Part shown: positions 1 through 8,793 of the stretch, piece by piece
Numbering within the stretch: position 1 is the first letter of the stretch
Layout: every line of letters starts with the position of its first letter
DNA from: Magicicada cassinii
Lineage: Eukaryota; Arthropoda; Insecta; Hemiptera; Cicadidae
DNA: 20,430 bases
Assembly: GCA_028571305.1 (NCBI GenBank)
Contig: JAOXNS010499787.1
Coordinates: forward strand, 1 to 20,430
Direction of reading: 5' to 3'
Program-made: the position numbers and the translations under genes
The notes under the pieces: model-generated
The model's database searches: none
Told to the model about the DNA's origin: nothing
The model's input: only the letters and a program-made list of their open reading frames with translations

Positions 1-499
1 AAAAGCAATCAAAAGTAACAAAAATTTAACAAACGAACAAACTGAATTCTGTGTATCCCCTTTATTAAAAGTTGTTATTTAGTTTAGTCAATTTTTATAT
101 TTTGCCTTCCGATATACTTAGTATTTAAAGACACTTGACCTTCCCTTACTAGCTCCACCACCCCCTCCAGCATACACATCCCACACACATGTCCGGATAC
201 ACACCCTAAACACATGTTCACCACCCTCATTTTCTTACTTTAGTTGTTTCTATGATCTCTCTTTGAGAATAGCTTAATAAGGTGAAACAGCTGTCAGAGG
301 TAAATAATATACTTGAAACTTACCAAGTGTTGGTATGTGTTTAAACCTTTGTATTAATACGTTTCACCAAGTGCCTAACGAGTCATCAATCAATAGCGTT
401 AAGGTATTTTAACTAATAATTTATTTTCTCAGAACTTGAAGGAATACGTTATTACATTTTCTTCCTATGTTTATGTTTTTTTACTGAGATTTGGTTCCC
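1..499. other. AT-rich DNA, no gene seen
   Basis: I find no convincing open frame, RNA gene or repeat boundary here. A C-rich, T-poor stretch near 150-230 is low-complexity sequence. The interior of the hAT-like element whose end lies at 594 may extend leftward into this stretch, but I found no matching left terminus. Confidence 0.5.
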
Positions 500-594
500 T
501 ATGAATTTGATTTATTGACAAATTTACGAACATCCCCTAAAGAAACTCTTACGTCCCTTGGGGGAGGCGCGCCTCCCAGATTAAGAAACCACTG
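500..594 (-). mobile_element. Terminal fragment of a hAT-like DNA transposon
   Basis: Read on the minus strand from 594, the sequence begins CAGTGGTTTCTTAATCTGG and continues into a GC-rich subterminal block made of a perfect 16-base palindrome (562-577, GGGAGGCGCGCCTCCC). A CAGTGGTT start followed by a GC-rich, partly palindromic subterminal block is a pattern I know from ends of hAT-superfamily elements. Only one end is visible. I could not find the partner inverted repeat or an 8-bp target-site duplication, so this is probably a truncated or heavily decayed copy extending leftward from 594. The left limit given is arbitrary. No transposase frame is present. Confidence 0.5.
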
Positions 595-1319
595 TTTTAT
601 GATTTTCGTATAGAGTGTATGCCACTTTTATAATTTTATTTGTAACACCGTTTACGTTTTCAGAACATTAGAGTCAAGGTTTAGTATTAAAGCTGTGAAA
701 AAAGCAGAAAAGGCATTTATGCAACGGTATTATATAACAAGGCATTATAGAGAGGAGAAAAAGTAATACCGGCTCGCCTATTGACACCAATCAAACGTAA
801 GAAACTATACCACTCTAAGGGTTAATATGTCATTGGTTATATAACTCTATTAAATTTCTAGTTCACCTTAATGTAGGCCTATAATCGCACCTGTTTAGTA
901 CATTACGTATGCTACTATTTGGTACTGAAACTTATTAATTCTTCGTTTTATCGGCCAAGTCAAAGACGAAGAAGGACAATTACCATCTATCAAAACAATA
1001 AATAATATGAATTTTTGATGTAATATCTAATAAGTATTGTAAAAGAAGTAAAATGTTCAAATAGGGCTTCCCTGTGGATCAGAACTTAAACGATATTCTT
1101 TTTTTTTTAATTTGAGAATGATTTTCAATTCTGAGGTTTCTTTTCTGTCAAATGTTACACGTATGATAAAGCTGAAGTACATTTGAAGACAGAAGTACAT
1201 ATTGTTCTTTCTACGTATGTTGATTTAGGCCTATTATTTTCCTAAACATATTGCCATACTTAGATCTGTGGAAACTCGTTTGTACGGCCTTGTGCTTTCT
1301 TTCTTGCTTAGAAAGGAAG
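595..1319. other. AT-rich DNA, no gene seen
   Basis: This stretch has many stops in every frame. It contains two exact copies of the palindromic octamer TAGGCCTA (874-881 and 1226-1233) and a T run near 1091. Nothing else is identifiable. Confidence 0.5.
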
Positions 1320-1719
1320 CAGGGGCGTACTTATGGGTGGACCGGACCCTCCCTCAGAGGGTCGAAAAAGTTGACGAATTTTGATAATCTCTTAATTTTT
1401 AGGCTGTTTTATTATTTTTTCAGCTGTGTACACTAATATAGTTGTAACTATTTCTTAAATAGACAAACACGTTTATTAAACAGCATTAGCATATATGTTT
1501 GAAATATGGAATATAGGAAAATCAATTCAGTCAATAAGTATCCTGTAAACAATGTTTCAATAACTTGCATTTTATATTATTATTGTTCTACCATAGTGGG
1601 ACTGATTTCTGCCAGTTTAAAGATAGTAATGTTGGTTAGTCACTTGGTTTTTTTCTTTTGTATGAAGTCGACCCTTACCGGACCCCCTCCCAACAGACCA
1701 AATTTTAGATACGCCACTG
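1320..1719. mobile_element. Non-autonomous hAT-like element (MITE)
   Basis: The left end CAGGGGCGTA (1320-1329) and the right end TACGCCACTG (1710-1719) are inverted repeats with one mismatch. Both ends are followed inward by CCCTCCC-rich subterminal sequence (near 1342-1352 and 1679-1690). A short CAG(T/G)GGCGTA terminus is typical of hAT-superfamily non-autonomous elements, and the 400-bp span fits a MITE. The flanking octamers AAAGGAAG and CTAGGCTA do not match, so a target-site duplication is not preserved, or the two ends belong to different copies. Open frames that run through the element (including one at 1506-1910) look incidental. There is no transposase. Confidence 0.55.
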
Positions 1720-2139
1720 CTAGGCTATCGACCCATGTTATGACCTGTACCTTTTCTGAGAAGACTAATGTTAAGGTTACGACTAAATTGTCCGTTAGTA
1801 TTGCATATTCCTATTCAATAAGTCTGTTAATTAGTAGGTTCAAAATAGTACTCGTAATTTTTTTTAGTTTACATTACGTTGGAGAACAAAATTATTTATT
1901 TCCAACTTAATTCTTATTCCGACTTCGACAAAATTTAATAGTTCAAGTAGGAAATTTCTCAATTATAGCATTAGCGATTTATACAAATTCCTAAACAAAA
2001 TATATTTTAGAAGATAAAATTAAAAACGAATTTCTACGCAGCCTATAATGTTTCCAGAATTTAGATAGGCCTATGCAGACACGGAATGACGGTAAACGTA
2101 TTTGTTCTTTTAATATTTACTAAATTAAATTATTTATTA
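1720..2139. other. AT-rich DNA, no gene seen
   Basis: The only notable item is another TAGGCCTA octamer at 2066-2073. The tail of an open frame of no recognisable family runs to 1910. I see no RNA gene. Confidence 0.45.
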
Positions 2140-2177
2140 TATCCTGAGGTATTAACGGGCGGCTGAGGCGTAGTGTC

Positions 2178-2286
2178 GGCCACATAACTTTCCCAGCTTG
2201 TTGCAAGGTTGAAGCTGGCAGCCCACTTCCTAAACCAGTTTGGTAGTGCAAAAAGGAGTCATTACTATTATTATTATTATGTGGCC
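2178..2286. repeat. Short terminal inverted repeat flanking 89 bp
   Basis: GGCCACATAA (2178-2187) and TTATGTGGCC (2277-2286) are perfect inverted 10-mers. A (ATT)n-like stretch (2262-2279) lies just inside the right arm. Between them, CCAGCTT and AAGCTGG form a smaller stem around 2193-2218. It could be a small foldback or SINE-tail fragment, or coincidence. Confidence 0.35.
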
Positions 2287-2846
2287 TATAGCCGATCGAA
2301 CGTTTTTTTGCGGCTAAGAAGTCATTAGGGACTGTTAGGGGACTCTTTTTTGGGGACCAGAAGTAGCCGAGTTCGGTAATTACGTATCGCTGATGTAATA
2401 AAATTCTTCGAGCAACAGGCGCCGTTTCTAATCCAGTTCAACATGAATTCCTGTGAAACGGTAAATTTCCTTGTATAATACTCCCTACCCCGTTAAAACA
2501 GTTGCGTAAATCGAAACGAATCTTCGTTTTGTTCTGGATCATCGAGTGACCACCCGCCTGCGTTTTGTTTTCACGCACGCGAAGCTTAAACTGACAAACG
2601 TGAAGCTACAATGATCCGGTTCTAAAAAGACTGATCGCAAACTCCCCAGCGAACTCGCCGTATTGATAATTATGTAGGCTATCGCTCGCGCTGAATGCCG
2701 GCTGTTTTCGTCTAGAGTGAGTGGGTGAAATTGCGATAAATACCAATAACGCAGTTTTTCATCGACAAGTCAGTTCGTTCGTATTATGCCTTATAGCTTA
2801 TAATTTTCCACGAGAGATAAAATATTCTCTCGCTCCTTTGGCCGTA

Positions 2847-2858
2847 CGCGCATGCGCA
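2847..2858. promoter_or_regulatory. NRF-1 / Ewg consensus palindrome
   Basis: CGCGCATGCGCA matches the YGCGCAYGCGCR consensus bound by NRF-1 (Erect wing in flies) at every position. In animals this motif is concentrated at CpG-rich promoters. Here it sits within a CpG-enriched patch, which is the only support for a regulatory role. No downstream gene was identified. Confidence 0.35.
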
Positions 2859-3160
2859 CATCGCATCCGTCTGCTATCTCTTATTTACTGTTTACCGAAT
2901 ATCGCGTACATATGTTGCAAATATGCAAGCCACATACGTATTTAAATGACGTACACTTGTTTACATTTCGTTCACCATTCAAGAGTAGCAGACGCACGAA
3001 TACATGCAATACAATCTACACAAATGAAAATTTACCAAAAATATTACGTAACATCTAAAAAATAAATATTAATTGTTTATAAGAATAAATATTAAAAAAA
3101 GTCGTTAAACACATAATCAAATAGTTATGGCAAACTGTCATGATTGTGATGCTGTTTAAA

Positions 3161-3177
3161 CGCGCGCGCGCGCGCGC
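3161..3177. repeat. CG dinucleotide run
   Basis: There are seventeen bases of uninterrupted alternating CG. It is followed by a short GTAGT repeat and, about 20 bases on, another CGCGCC. Alternating CG is Z-DNA-prone, and it is unusual to find it unmutated in AT-rich animal DNA, where CpG normally decays through methylation. Confidence 0.8.
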
Positions 3178-3243
3178 AGTGTAGTGTAGTTTCAAACGCG
3201 CCAGTCCCAAATAAAAAATATCAATGTTGGGCGCAGTAGCGAC

Positions 3244-3432
3244 TCAAGGGTGAGCTCGGTGGCAGTCATTCACGGGGAAGGAATTCAACAAGCCGCAAGA
3301 TGTGTCATCTTTGAGGCGGCTACGGTCCACGTCCAGGTCCGGTAATAACTCCAAGGTAATACCGACCTTTCCCACGTACCACAGAGGGTTTGTGCGCCTG
3401 CCCAAAATTCCGCCCAGACAGTACGCGCTCAA
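3244..3432 (-). other. Unrecognised CpG-rich open frame
   Basis: A minus-strand frame of about 62 codons is open across this GC-rich segment. It contains no ATG before the first recognisable residues, only a TTG, so as a gene it would have to be part of a spliced exon or a decayed sequence. The peptide includes the segments TNPLWYVGKVGITLELLPDL and DVDRSRLKDDTSCGLLNSF, which look protein-like in composition, but I do not recognise a family. An AG dinucleotide near the upstream end (minus strand, after TTTTGGGC) could be a splice acceptor, and CCCC/GTGAAT near 3268 could be a donor. Both are weak. It could equally be a piece of a repeat. Confidence 0.25.
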
Positions 3433-3480
3433 GTGCCTCTACTAAATTCCGCAGTACTCAACGTTTGTTCTGTTCGGCAC

Positions 3481-4250
3481 AACGGATAATACCATAAAAA
3501 ATCGATTACACACACATACAACTATGCTTGCTCGAGAAGTTTAATTTATTCACAATACTTATAACTAACGTAGCTTAGCTGATCCACAAATTAATGAACT
3601 GACATTAATTAATGACTTTCACAGAATTCAAATAAAATAGTACTTTCAACGGCAGGCTTTAACAAATCGTTTAAAGCCAACACGGTTGGCCAATTTTTTC
3701 CAGTAATGTCACGTTTCCAATGTTTTGACAGAACGCTAACAACCGCATGCAAAAGAAAAACAATTGAGGTTAAAATTCATATAGACATACTGGTGGTCTT
3801 GGATAAGACACTTTTAACGCCTAAGTTTTTTGAGAATAATAAAAAGTCTCCATGACAAAATACATGAAGGGATATCCTATAACAACCTTACCAGAAATAG
3901 GAGAGGCAAATATTTACAGACACCGGGAAAAAATTAACCGCACAAAAGTCTTGAATAAATCATGGAGTAAAGCAGGACTGCAGTATACCAGACCTTATTT
4001 AACATTAATACAGGTGACCTTATAAAACTAGCATGTTCTCTGACCTGCAGAACTCGCTCACTATTTTGGAAGAAGTGGGCATACGCGAACATTTATTATT
4101 ACATGGATTTCGATATTTGATAATATTTCAATTATGGGAAAAATTACAAAAAACCCGATCTCTCTATATTTCTTTAGTAATATAACAATTACAGAGGACA
4201 CAATCATACAATAAACACTAAAAATTCGAAACATTAGGATTTGGGTTTTG
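3481..4250. other. AT-rich DNA, no gene seen
   Basis: I see no convincing coding frame or RNA gene. ATTAATGA-type words recur near 3590-3620. The stretch ends where the CTGACACCC-bearing repeat segment starts. Confidence 0.45.
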
Positions 4251-4614
4251 TTCCTTTTAGTCTGACACCCTGCTGGCTTTCAAATTCTCTTTAATCTGAC
4301 ACCCTACGTGAATTTTTTGATGTTATCAAAATTTTTATACACTTTCTGGGCTCCTACGTCCAAATATTTTGCAATTTTGGAAAATGAACACTATGTTCAG
4401 ATTTTGGTTTCAATTCCCTTTAATTTGATACCCCACATGGGCGTCACGGTTTTTTTTTCAATTTTGATACCTCCCCCACATTTTGCCACCAATAACCCTA
4501 AATTCTGAGGGATCAAAATTAGAAACAGAAATTATCCTATTGAGTAAAAACCAAATGACAATTTTGATGGAAATCCGTTGATGCGTTTAAAAATCATCGT
4601 GAGACAGACAGACA
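4251..4614. repeat. Dispersed-repeat-like segment with internal CTTTAATCTGACACCC motif
   Basis: The motif TTTTAGTCTGACACCCT (near 4256) recurs as CTTTAATCTGACACCCTAC (near 4289), as CTTTAATTTGATACCCCAC (near 4418), and in shortened form as TTTTGATACCTCCCCCAC (near 4464). The segment ends at GTGAGACAGACAGACAAA (near 4600-4617), a GACA-type microsatellite tail of the kind often seen at 3' ends of arthropod non-LTR elements. I infer a 5'-truncated or short interspersed element, but cannot name a family from the sequence alone. Recognisable LINE reverse-transcriptase sequence begins shortly to the right. Open frames inside it have no family resemblance. Confidence 0.45.
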
Positions 4615-5208
4615 AATCCCAAACGATCGAATCAAAACGGACAACTCGCTTCACCTGTTCAGAAATAGAAAGACAGTTCGACTCTTGGTGTAAGAGTCGG
4701 CCCTCAATATACCTAAACACTTCAGATATTAGCAGACGATCAGAAAGTAGCGAGCAACGTTTACAGAAAGCAGTACGTAGGCCAGATAGTGAATGTAACC
4801 TGCCAATATCAACTAGGAAAGCCTAGCAGCAAAACGATGGCCTAGTCTTCAGATAAGAACACAGATTGCGGCGATAAGTACGCAGTTAGCAGAACGATTG
4901 TCTCATTTCCTGTATTTGGGTTGTGATATATCTTATGAGGAAAAGAAATACGCCACAAAAGACGAAAATATATCAAAGAACAGGATAAATTTTGCAAAGC
5001 GATGTCACATTTACAGAGTCAGAAAGCTGAAAAAAAAGGATGAGGCAGATAGAACATCGGAGATGAAATTTATGAGATCTGTAGGGAAGAGAACTAGAAG
5101 TGGAATTATACTAGAAGAACTGTGTGGACAACCAATGGTAACGAGTACGAAGGAGTTACAAGGAAAAGTGCAAAGCTCGGGCCCGGCGAATAATTCCAAA
5201 GCCTGATT
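4615..5208 (+). mobile_element. Decayed LINE fragment, reverse transcriptase with LADDQ box
   Basis: A non-LTR retrotransposon reverse transcriptase can be followed across several frames. LADDQ (4729-4743) corresponds to the [FY]ADD catalytic box. It is followed in a second frame by SSEQRLQKAV and later by ISTRKA, the stretch after the catalytic box. HFLYLGCDISYEE (from 4901) is a hallmark of this RT type, and KKKDEADRTSEMKFMRSVG (from about 5030) matches the more C-terminal region. The segment normally lying between the latter two, which carries a conserved LYGSE-type motif, is missing, so there appears to be an internal deletion of roughly 35 residues. At least three frame changes and internal stops occur. 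No endonuclease domain is seen. It resembles APE-type (RTE-like) LINEs common in insects. The clade is a guess. Confidence 0.75.
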
Positions 5209-5210
5209 CA

Positions 5211-5640
5211 ACTGTGCGGCACAATTGGTAACTCAAATCTGGAGATATTAGCGATTTAAGAGCTATGTATTCCAAACATTGGCGTGCATCCTACGAGGTA
5301 ATCAGAGAAGTTACTAAGGACTTATGGACCTCTCGCCCCCAAAAAGTCTAATGAGACCGACTTATCACTATCCCCATTACACATAAAAATACTGAACACA
5401 GAAAAGTTTACATTACGAGCCCTATCTACATTTTTAAAAATTTTCTGTATTTTTATGTTGTATCTCAGCAGTTGACTTTTATACAAACAAATTAAAAATA
5501 ATTTGTTCATGAATTCACAATCTTTCGATCAAGCAGATATTTAAGAATACGAACGTACTTTCAAAAACGATCTGAAAATAATGCTTACAATGCGAAAAAC
5601 TGTTGAAACATCAAGAAAACTGAAAAAAAAAGTGACTAAT
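5211..5640. other. AT-rich DNA, no gene seen
   Basis: This follows the LINE fragment and may hold its decayed 3' part, but nothing conserved can be read. Short open frames occur on both strands without resemblance to known proteins. Confidence 0.4.
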
Positions 5641-5658
5641 CTTTTAACATCTTAAGTG

Positions 5659-5670
5659 CCCCCCCCCCCC
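5659..5670. repeat. Poly-C run
   Basis: Twelve consecutive C residues open a locally GC-richer segment (to about 5790) that also has a 7-bp-arm palindrome, GCCAGATAAATCTGGC (5751-5766). It may be the edge of an unidentified repeat. Confidence 0.7.
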
Positions 5671-5790
5671 GACATTGTGAGGCCAACAGGACCACTGGTG
5701 CGGGTTTGATGGCATTACCGTCATCAAAATCGATGGTTCCCCCCAAGATGGCCAGATAAATCTGGCGGCACGCCACAAATGCAGCAATAT

Positions 5791-6802
5791 GCAATATGCG
5801 ATCGTTTATGAGTTTATTAATATTGACTTATGTACAATATAGTTTATAATAGTAACATATATTTCTAATCTGAATAATAAGTAGGTCACAACATTATGGA
5901 CATAAAAATTGAAACACCGTTTTGAAGCAATTATTTATTACATTTTAAAATAAATTTTATAATAAAAACCACTAAAAATTTCAATAATGATGAAGCATTT
6001 TAATTTATTACAAAAATTGTCTTCATACGATTTTAAGTTGTGACTGATGTAAAACAGAAATCTCTTTAAATGTTCAGATGAATTCTGAACTGACGCACTC
6101 TTTTATTTCTTGCACATCGGTTGGGAAAACTGACCTAAACCTTCAAAAAAATTACGTAAGTTCCAAACACAAAAAAATGCAGTGTTACATTTTACTTCAA
6201 AAAAAAGTACACTTTACCAAAATTTAAATCGTCCAAGCTATACAATAACAATTTCTTCTATTTTCCGCATTATGACTTCCCATAACGAGAAATAGTTATA
6301 TCAAGGGCTTTACTTAGCTACTGTCGCTGTAAGAAGCAATCATTCGAATCATAAATCTCGGTCCCAACCATCATGTAAGACCTACCGGGCCATTATATGC
6401 TGAAGTATCATCGCTTACTAAACTGACACTAAAGTCCACAATATTTTCTAACGAGTGATACTTCACAAGCATCTTGATGTGACGTCTGCAAGTTTGGTAG
6501 GAGTAAGACGCGTGTGTCAAACAAAATTTTCCAAGAAAATGGAATGACAGAATTCATAAATACATGAAAAAACCGTCGAACAGAAAGTAATCATTGAATG
6601 CATTTCTGTCTACGGCTATGAAACTTTACGAGTTCATTAAAAGAAAGTAAACACAGTTAGGCGCAAAGTAGAGATCAACTGGAATTTCGAGAAGAACAGA
6701 AGGAGAACAAATTCAGAACTTAAGATGCGTCCAAGAAAACAAGGGTAAATAAATTCACATACAATATATAAGGGCAGAAGTAGCCAAGTAAATGATTTGC
6801 AG
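5791..6802. other. AT-rich DNA, no gene seen
   Basis: All frames are interrupted frequently. I see no RNA gene, transposon terminus or strong repeat in about 1 kb. Confidence 0.5.
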
Positions 6803-6822
6803 TTTTACCGGTAAAAATCAAT

Positions 6823-6946
6823 CATCTTAGTTTTTAATCTTGTGGAATATTTGCGTTCAGGTGGGTTGTTGCTATAGCTTCCTTCGGATTTTGGTAGCAA
6901 CAACCAACCTGAACACAAATATTCCACAAGATTAAAAACTAAGATG
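6823..6946. repeat. Near-perfect hairpin, 51-bp arms with 22-base loop
   Basis: The left arm (6823-6873) and right arm (6896-6946) are inverted copies that differ at only two positions. They enclose a 22-base spacer (6874-6895). A perfect 14-base palindrome, TTTTACCGGTAAAA (6803-6816), stands just outside the left arm. The near identity implies a recent inverted duplication, gene conversion, or constraint on the fold. Transcription would give a long double-stranded hairpin. Candidate explanations are a foldback MITE, an hpRNA or miRNA-like locus, or an inverted duplication of a short coding piece. No target-site duplication is evident. Confidence 0.9.
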
Positions 6947-7015
6947 GCTGAGGATCGAAAAAATATCCAATTCCCGAAACATGTTCCGAGTAAGGAAGCA
7001 ATACACCTTGTTTGA
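6878..7015 (+). other. Short unrecognised open frame through the hairpin right arm
   Basis: There are 45 open codons after a TAG at 6875-6877, with an internal ATG at 6944 that would give 23 residues beginning MAEDRKNIQFPKHVPSKEA. The right hairpin arm encodes NNQPEHKYSTRLKTKM in this frame, and the left arm read on the minus strand encodes NNPPERKYSTRLKTKM. The same peptide is therefore present in both orientations, and both arm mismatches change an amino acid. I do not recognise the peptide. It may be a piece of a transposon protein or chance. Confidence 0.2.
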
Positions 7016-8169
7016 AAACCAGTAGTAAACATTAAATAATTTACGTATAAGAAATCGACTGTAGCAAGAAACGTTTGTATAAATAATCCTAGTATACGGA
7101 ACAGGTGACAATCGACTTAAAATCACTGCTGTTTACAAAGGTTCGTTTAACGAGATACATTACTGGATGTCAAATACTGGGAGGAGGACTGAATGCAATG
7201 GGACCCAATCCAACGTGAAACAGACACAAGCACAAACAAGTATAAAATTAACCTTCATATTTCATACGGTTTCTTTTACATCGTCCTGTTCATAAGAAAA
7301 AAGGTAGCTTACATAAATGTGAAATACTCATTGTCGGTACACACCTCTCTGTATGCATGTCTTTCTCCGTACGGCACAAAAGGGAAGGCGGTAGAGGAAA
7401 TCTACCGAAACGCCGTAAAAGCGTCATCAAAGACCTAGGATAACAAAAAAAAATTTCCACGCTGAATCGTTCAAAACAACATATCATGCGTAAAATGTCT
7501 ACAGCCCTTGCAATAACGTACAAATCTTATTGATCTACGTGTTTAAAAAATTTAGCACAGACATACTTCAAGGGACGGGGAAGTGCACAGTCTACAGTTT
7601 CAGATACTACGAACCCTTTCTAAAGTAACACTAACAAAAATTATTAACTAGAGTAACATTAGAAAAAGTATCACCTTTTACTTATTCCGTTTACGAAAAC
7701 AACTAAAATATATACGCTGAGTAAAAAGAATTATGAACAAAGAGAAAATATGCTTCCTAAACTTTTCACGTTTTAGAAAGTTTGCCTTAGTTTATTAAGG
7801 AACCGAATGGGCAGACTGGCTTCGAATTTGACACGCAGTTACTCTACGTCTTATGAAGTGACACAGACCCAGACCGTAAAACCTCACGTACTATCGGAAC
7901 AGAGGAAATCATATTTTATAATGGTCATTTTTATTCTATTACTCATCAGTTCATTACGCGGAAATTTCGGACGGATTAGGCCGTAATCCTCATCCGGATG
8001 AAACGCGTTTGTTATGTACGCGTATACACACGAACAAAAGCAAAACGCCTGATACAGCGAATCAAAATTGGGTCAATCAATGAAGAGTAAGACAAAAACC
8101 TGACAGCTGGGTATGACTTTACAATGTATAACAAGTGGCACAAACCGGGTGTCATAAAACCTGTTTGAT
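7016..8169. other. AT-rich DNA, no gene seen
   Basis: Small stem-loops occur, for example GGTAGA/TCTACC at 7390-7406 and GGATTA/TAATCC near 7976-7992. The open frames at about 7193-7523 overlap on both strands and resemble no known protein. No RNA gene was recognised. Confidence 0.45.
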
Positions 8170-8440
8170 TTCATGGAGCACATCCATGCTTGTATATTTA
8201 TTTATATCATCCGTCTAACTGTTGCCGGTTGTGTATGCCAAGGCATGTGCTCAGTGATCAATCTTCCCTCGTTTTCGGGCATTCAACAAGACGTCGCCCC
8301 CCCCTCACAATTGTATTGATTTTTTATCCCATCGCACCCCAAACATACAAACACACGCTCGCTCGCACGCACGCTCACACGACTACCTTCACGAATTCCT
8401 CGTATCGCGCGTATCCTGATACTCTCTCGAGATGAAAAGT
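8170..8440. other. C-rich, low-complexity segment
   Basis: This locally GC-richer segment contains a run of eight C residues near 8297 and CACACGCTCGCTCGCACGCA-type low-complexity sequence near 8350-8380. An 81-codon plus-strand frame spans it, but its composition follows the low-complexity repeats and it has no recognisable domain, so I do not call a gene. Confidence 0.4.
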
Positions 8441-8793
8441 ACACGTTCTGATTCAATCTTCAGCAATGTAATAATAGTAATTACATCACACATATTTCAT
8501 AATTTCTGTAAATATTTTAACACACTTAATACGCAAGATATTCATCATTTCCCCGGGACATGAATACTGGAAGACACGACGACCGATTTCGACGTACACA
8601 GATTGGTTACCACACCGTCAGACCATACTTACTACAGTGACGTACTGTTTAAGATATTATCTACACTACAGATTGATATATCTTACTCCAAATCAATACG
8701 TAAATGAAATCTCAGAATTAGAAACAAACAGTAACAAAATAAAATTGTGTTCAAAATTAAAACATTACAAGAAAATATGTAACAAACACAAGA

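Larger units (their letters stand above)
2140..3480. promoter_or_regulatory. CpG-enriched patch, possible promoter or exon-proximal region
   Basis: This interval is visibly richer in G+C and in CpG than its surroundings. By hand count there are 17 CpG dinucleotides in 2521-2700, more than base composition would give. It contains a perfect NRF-1/Ewg-type palindrome (2847-2858), a pure CG run (3161-3177) and a CpG-rich minus-strand open frame (3244-3432). Such patches can mark promoters or first exons of housekeeping genes in animals, or the remains of GC-rich repeats. No TATA box, start codon with a recognisable protein, or paired splice sites could be established, so promoter function is inference only. 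Confidence 0.3.

Noticed and set aside
1506-1910. 134-codon plus-strand open frame
   Set aside because: It crosses the right terminus of the hAT-like element at 1719, has AT-driven composition, and resembles no known protein.
2761-2800. Initiator-like TCAGTT followed by CGTTCG as a core promoter
   Set aside because: No TATA box upstream and no downstream promoter element at the expected distance. The motif is too short to support alone.
6315-6352. tRNA-like A/B box pair around CATTCGAATCA
   Set aside because: The box spacing is far too short for a tRNA, and no acceptor stem can be formed.
7193-7523. Overlapping plus- and minus-strand frames of about 80 codons
   Set aside because: They lie opposite one another on the same DNA, show no family resemblance, and sit in AT-rich sequence where such lengths occur by chance.
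8190-8435. 81-codon plus-strand frame
   Set aside because: Composition is dictated by C-rich and CACA/CTCG low-complexity DNA, with no domain.
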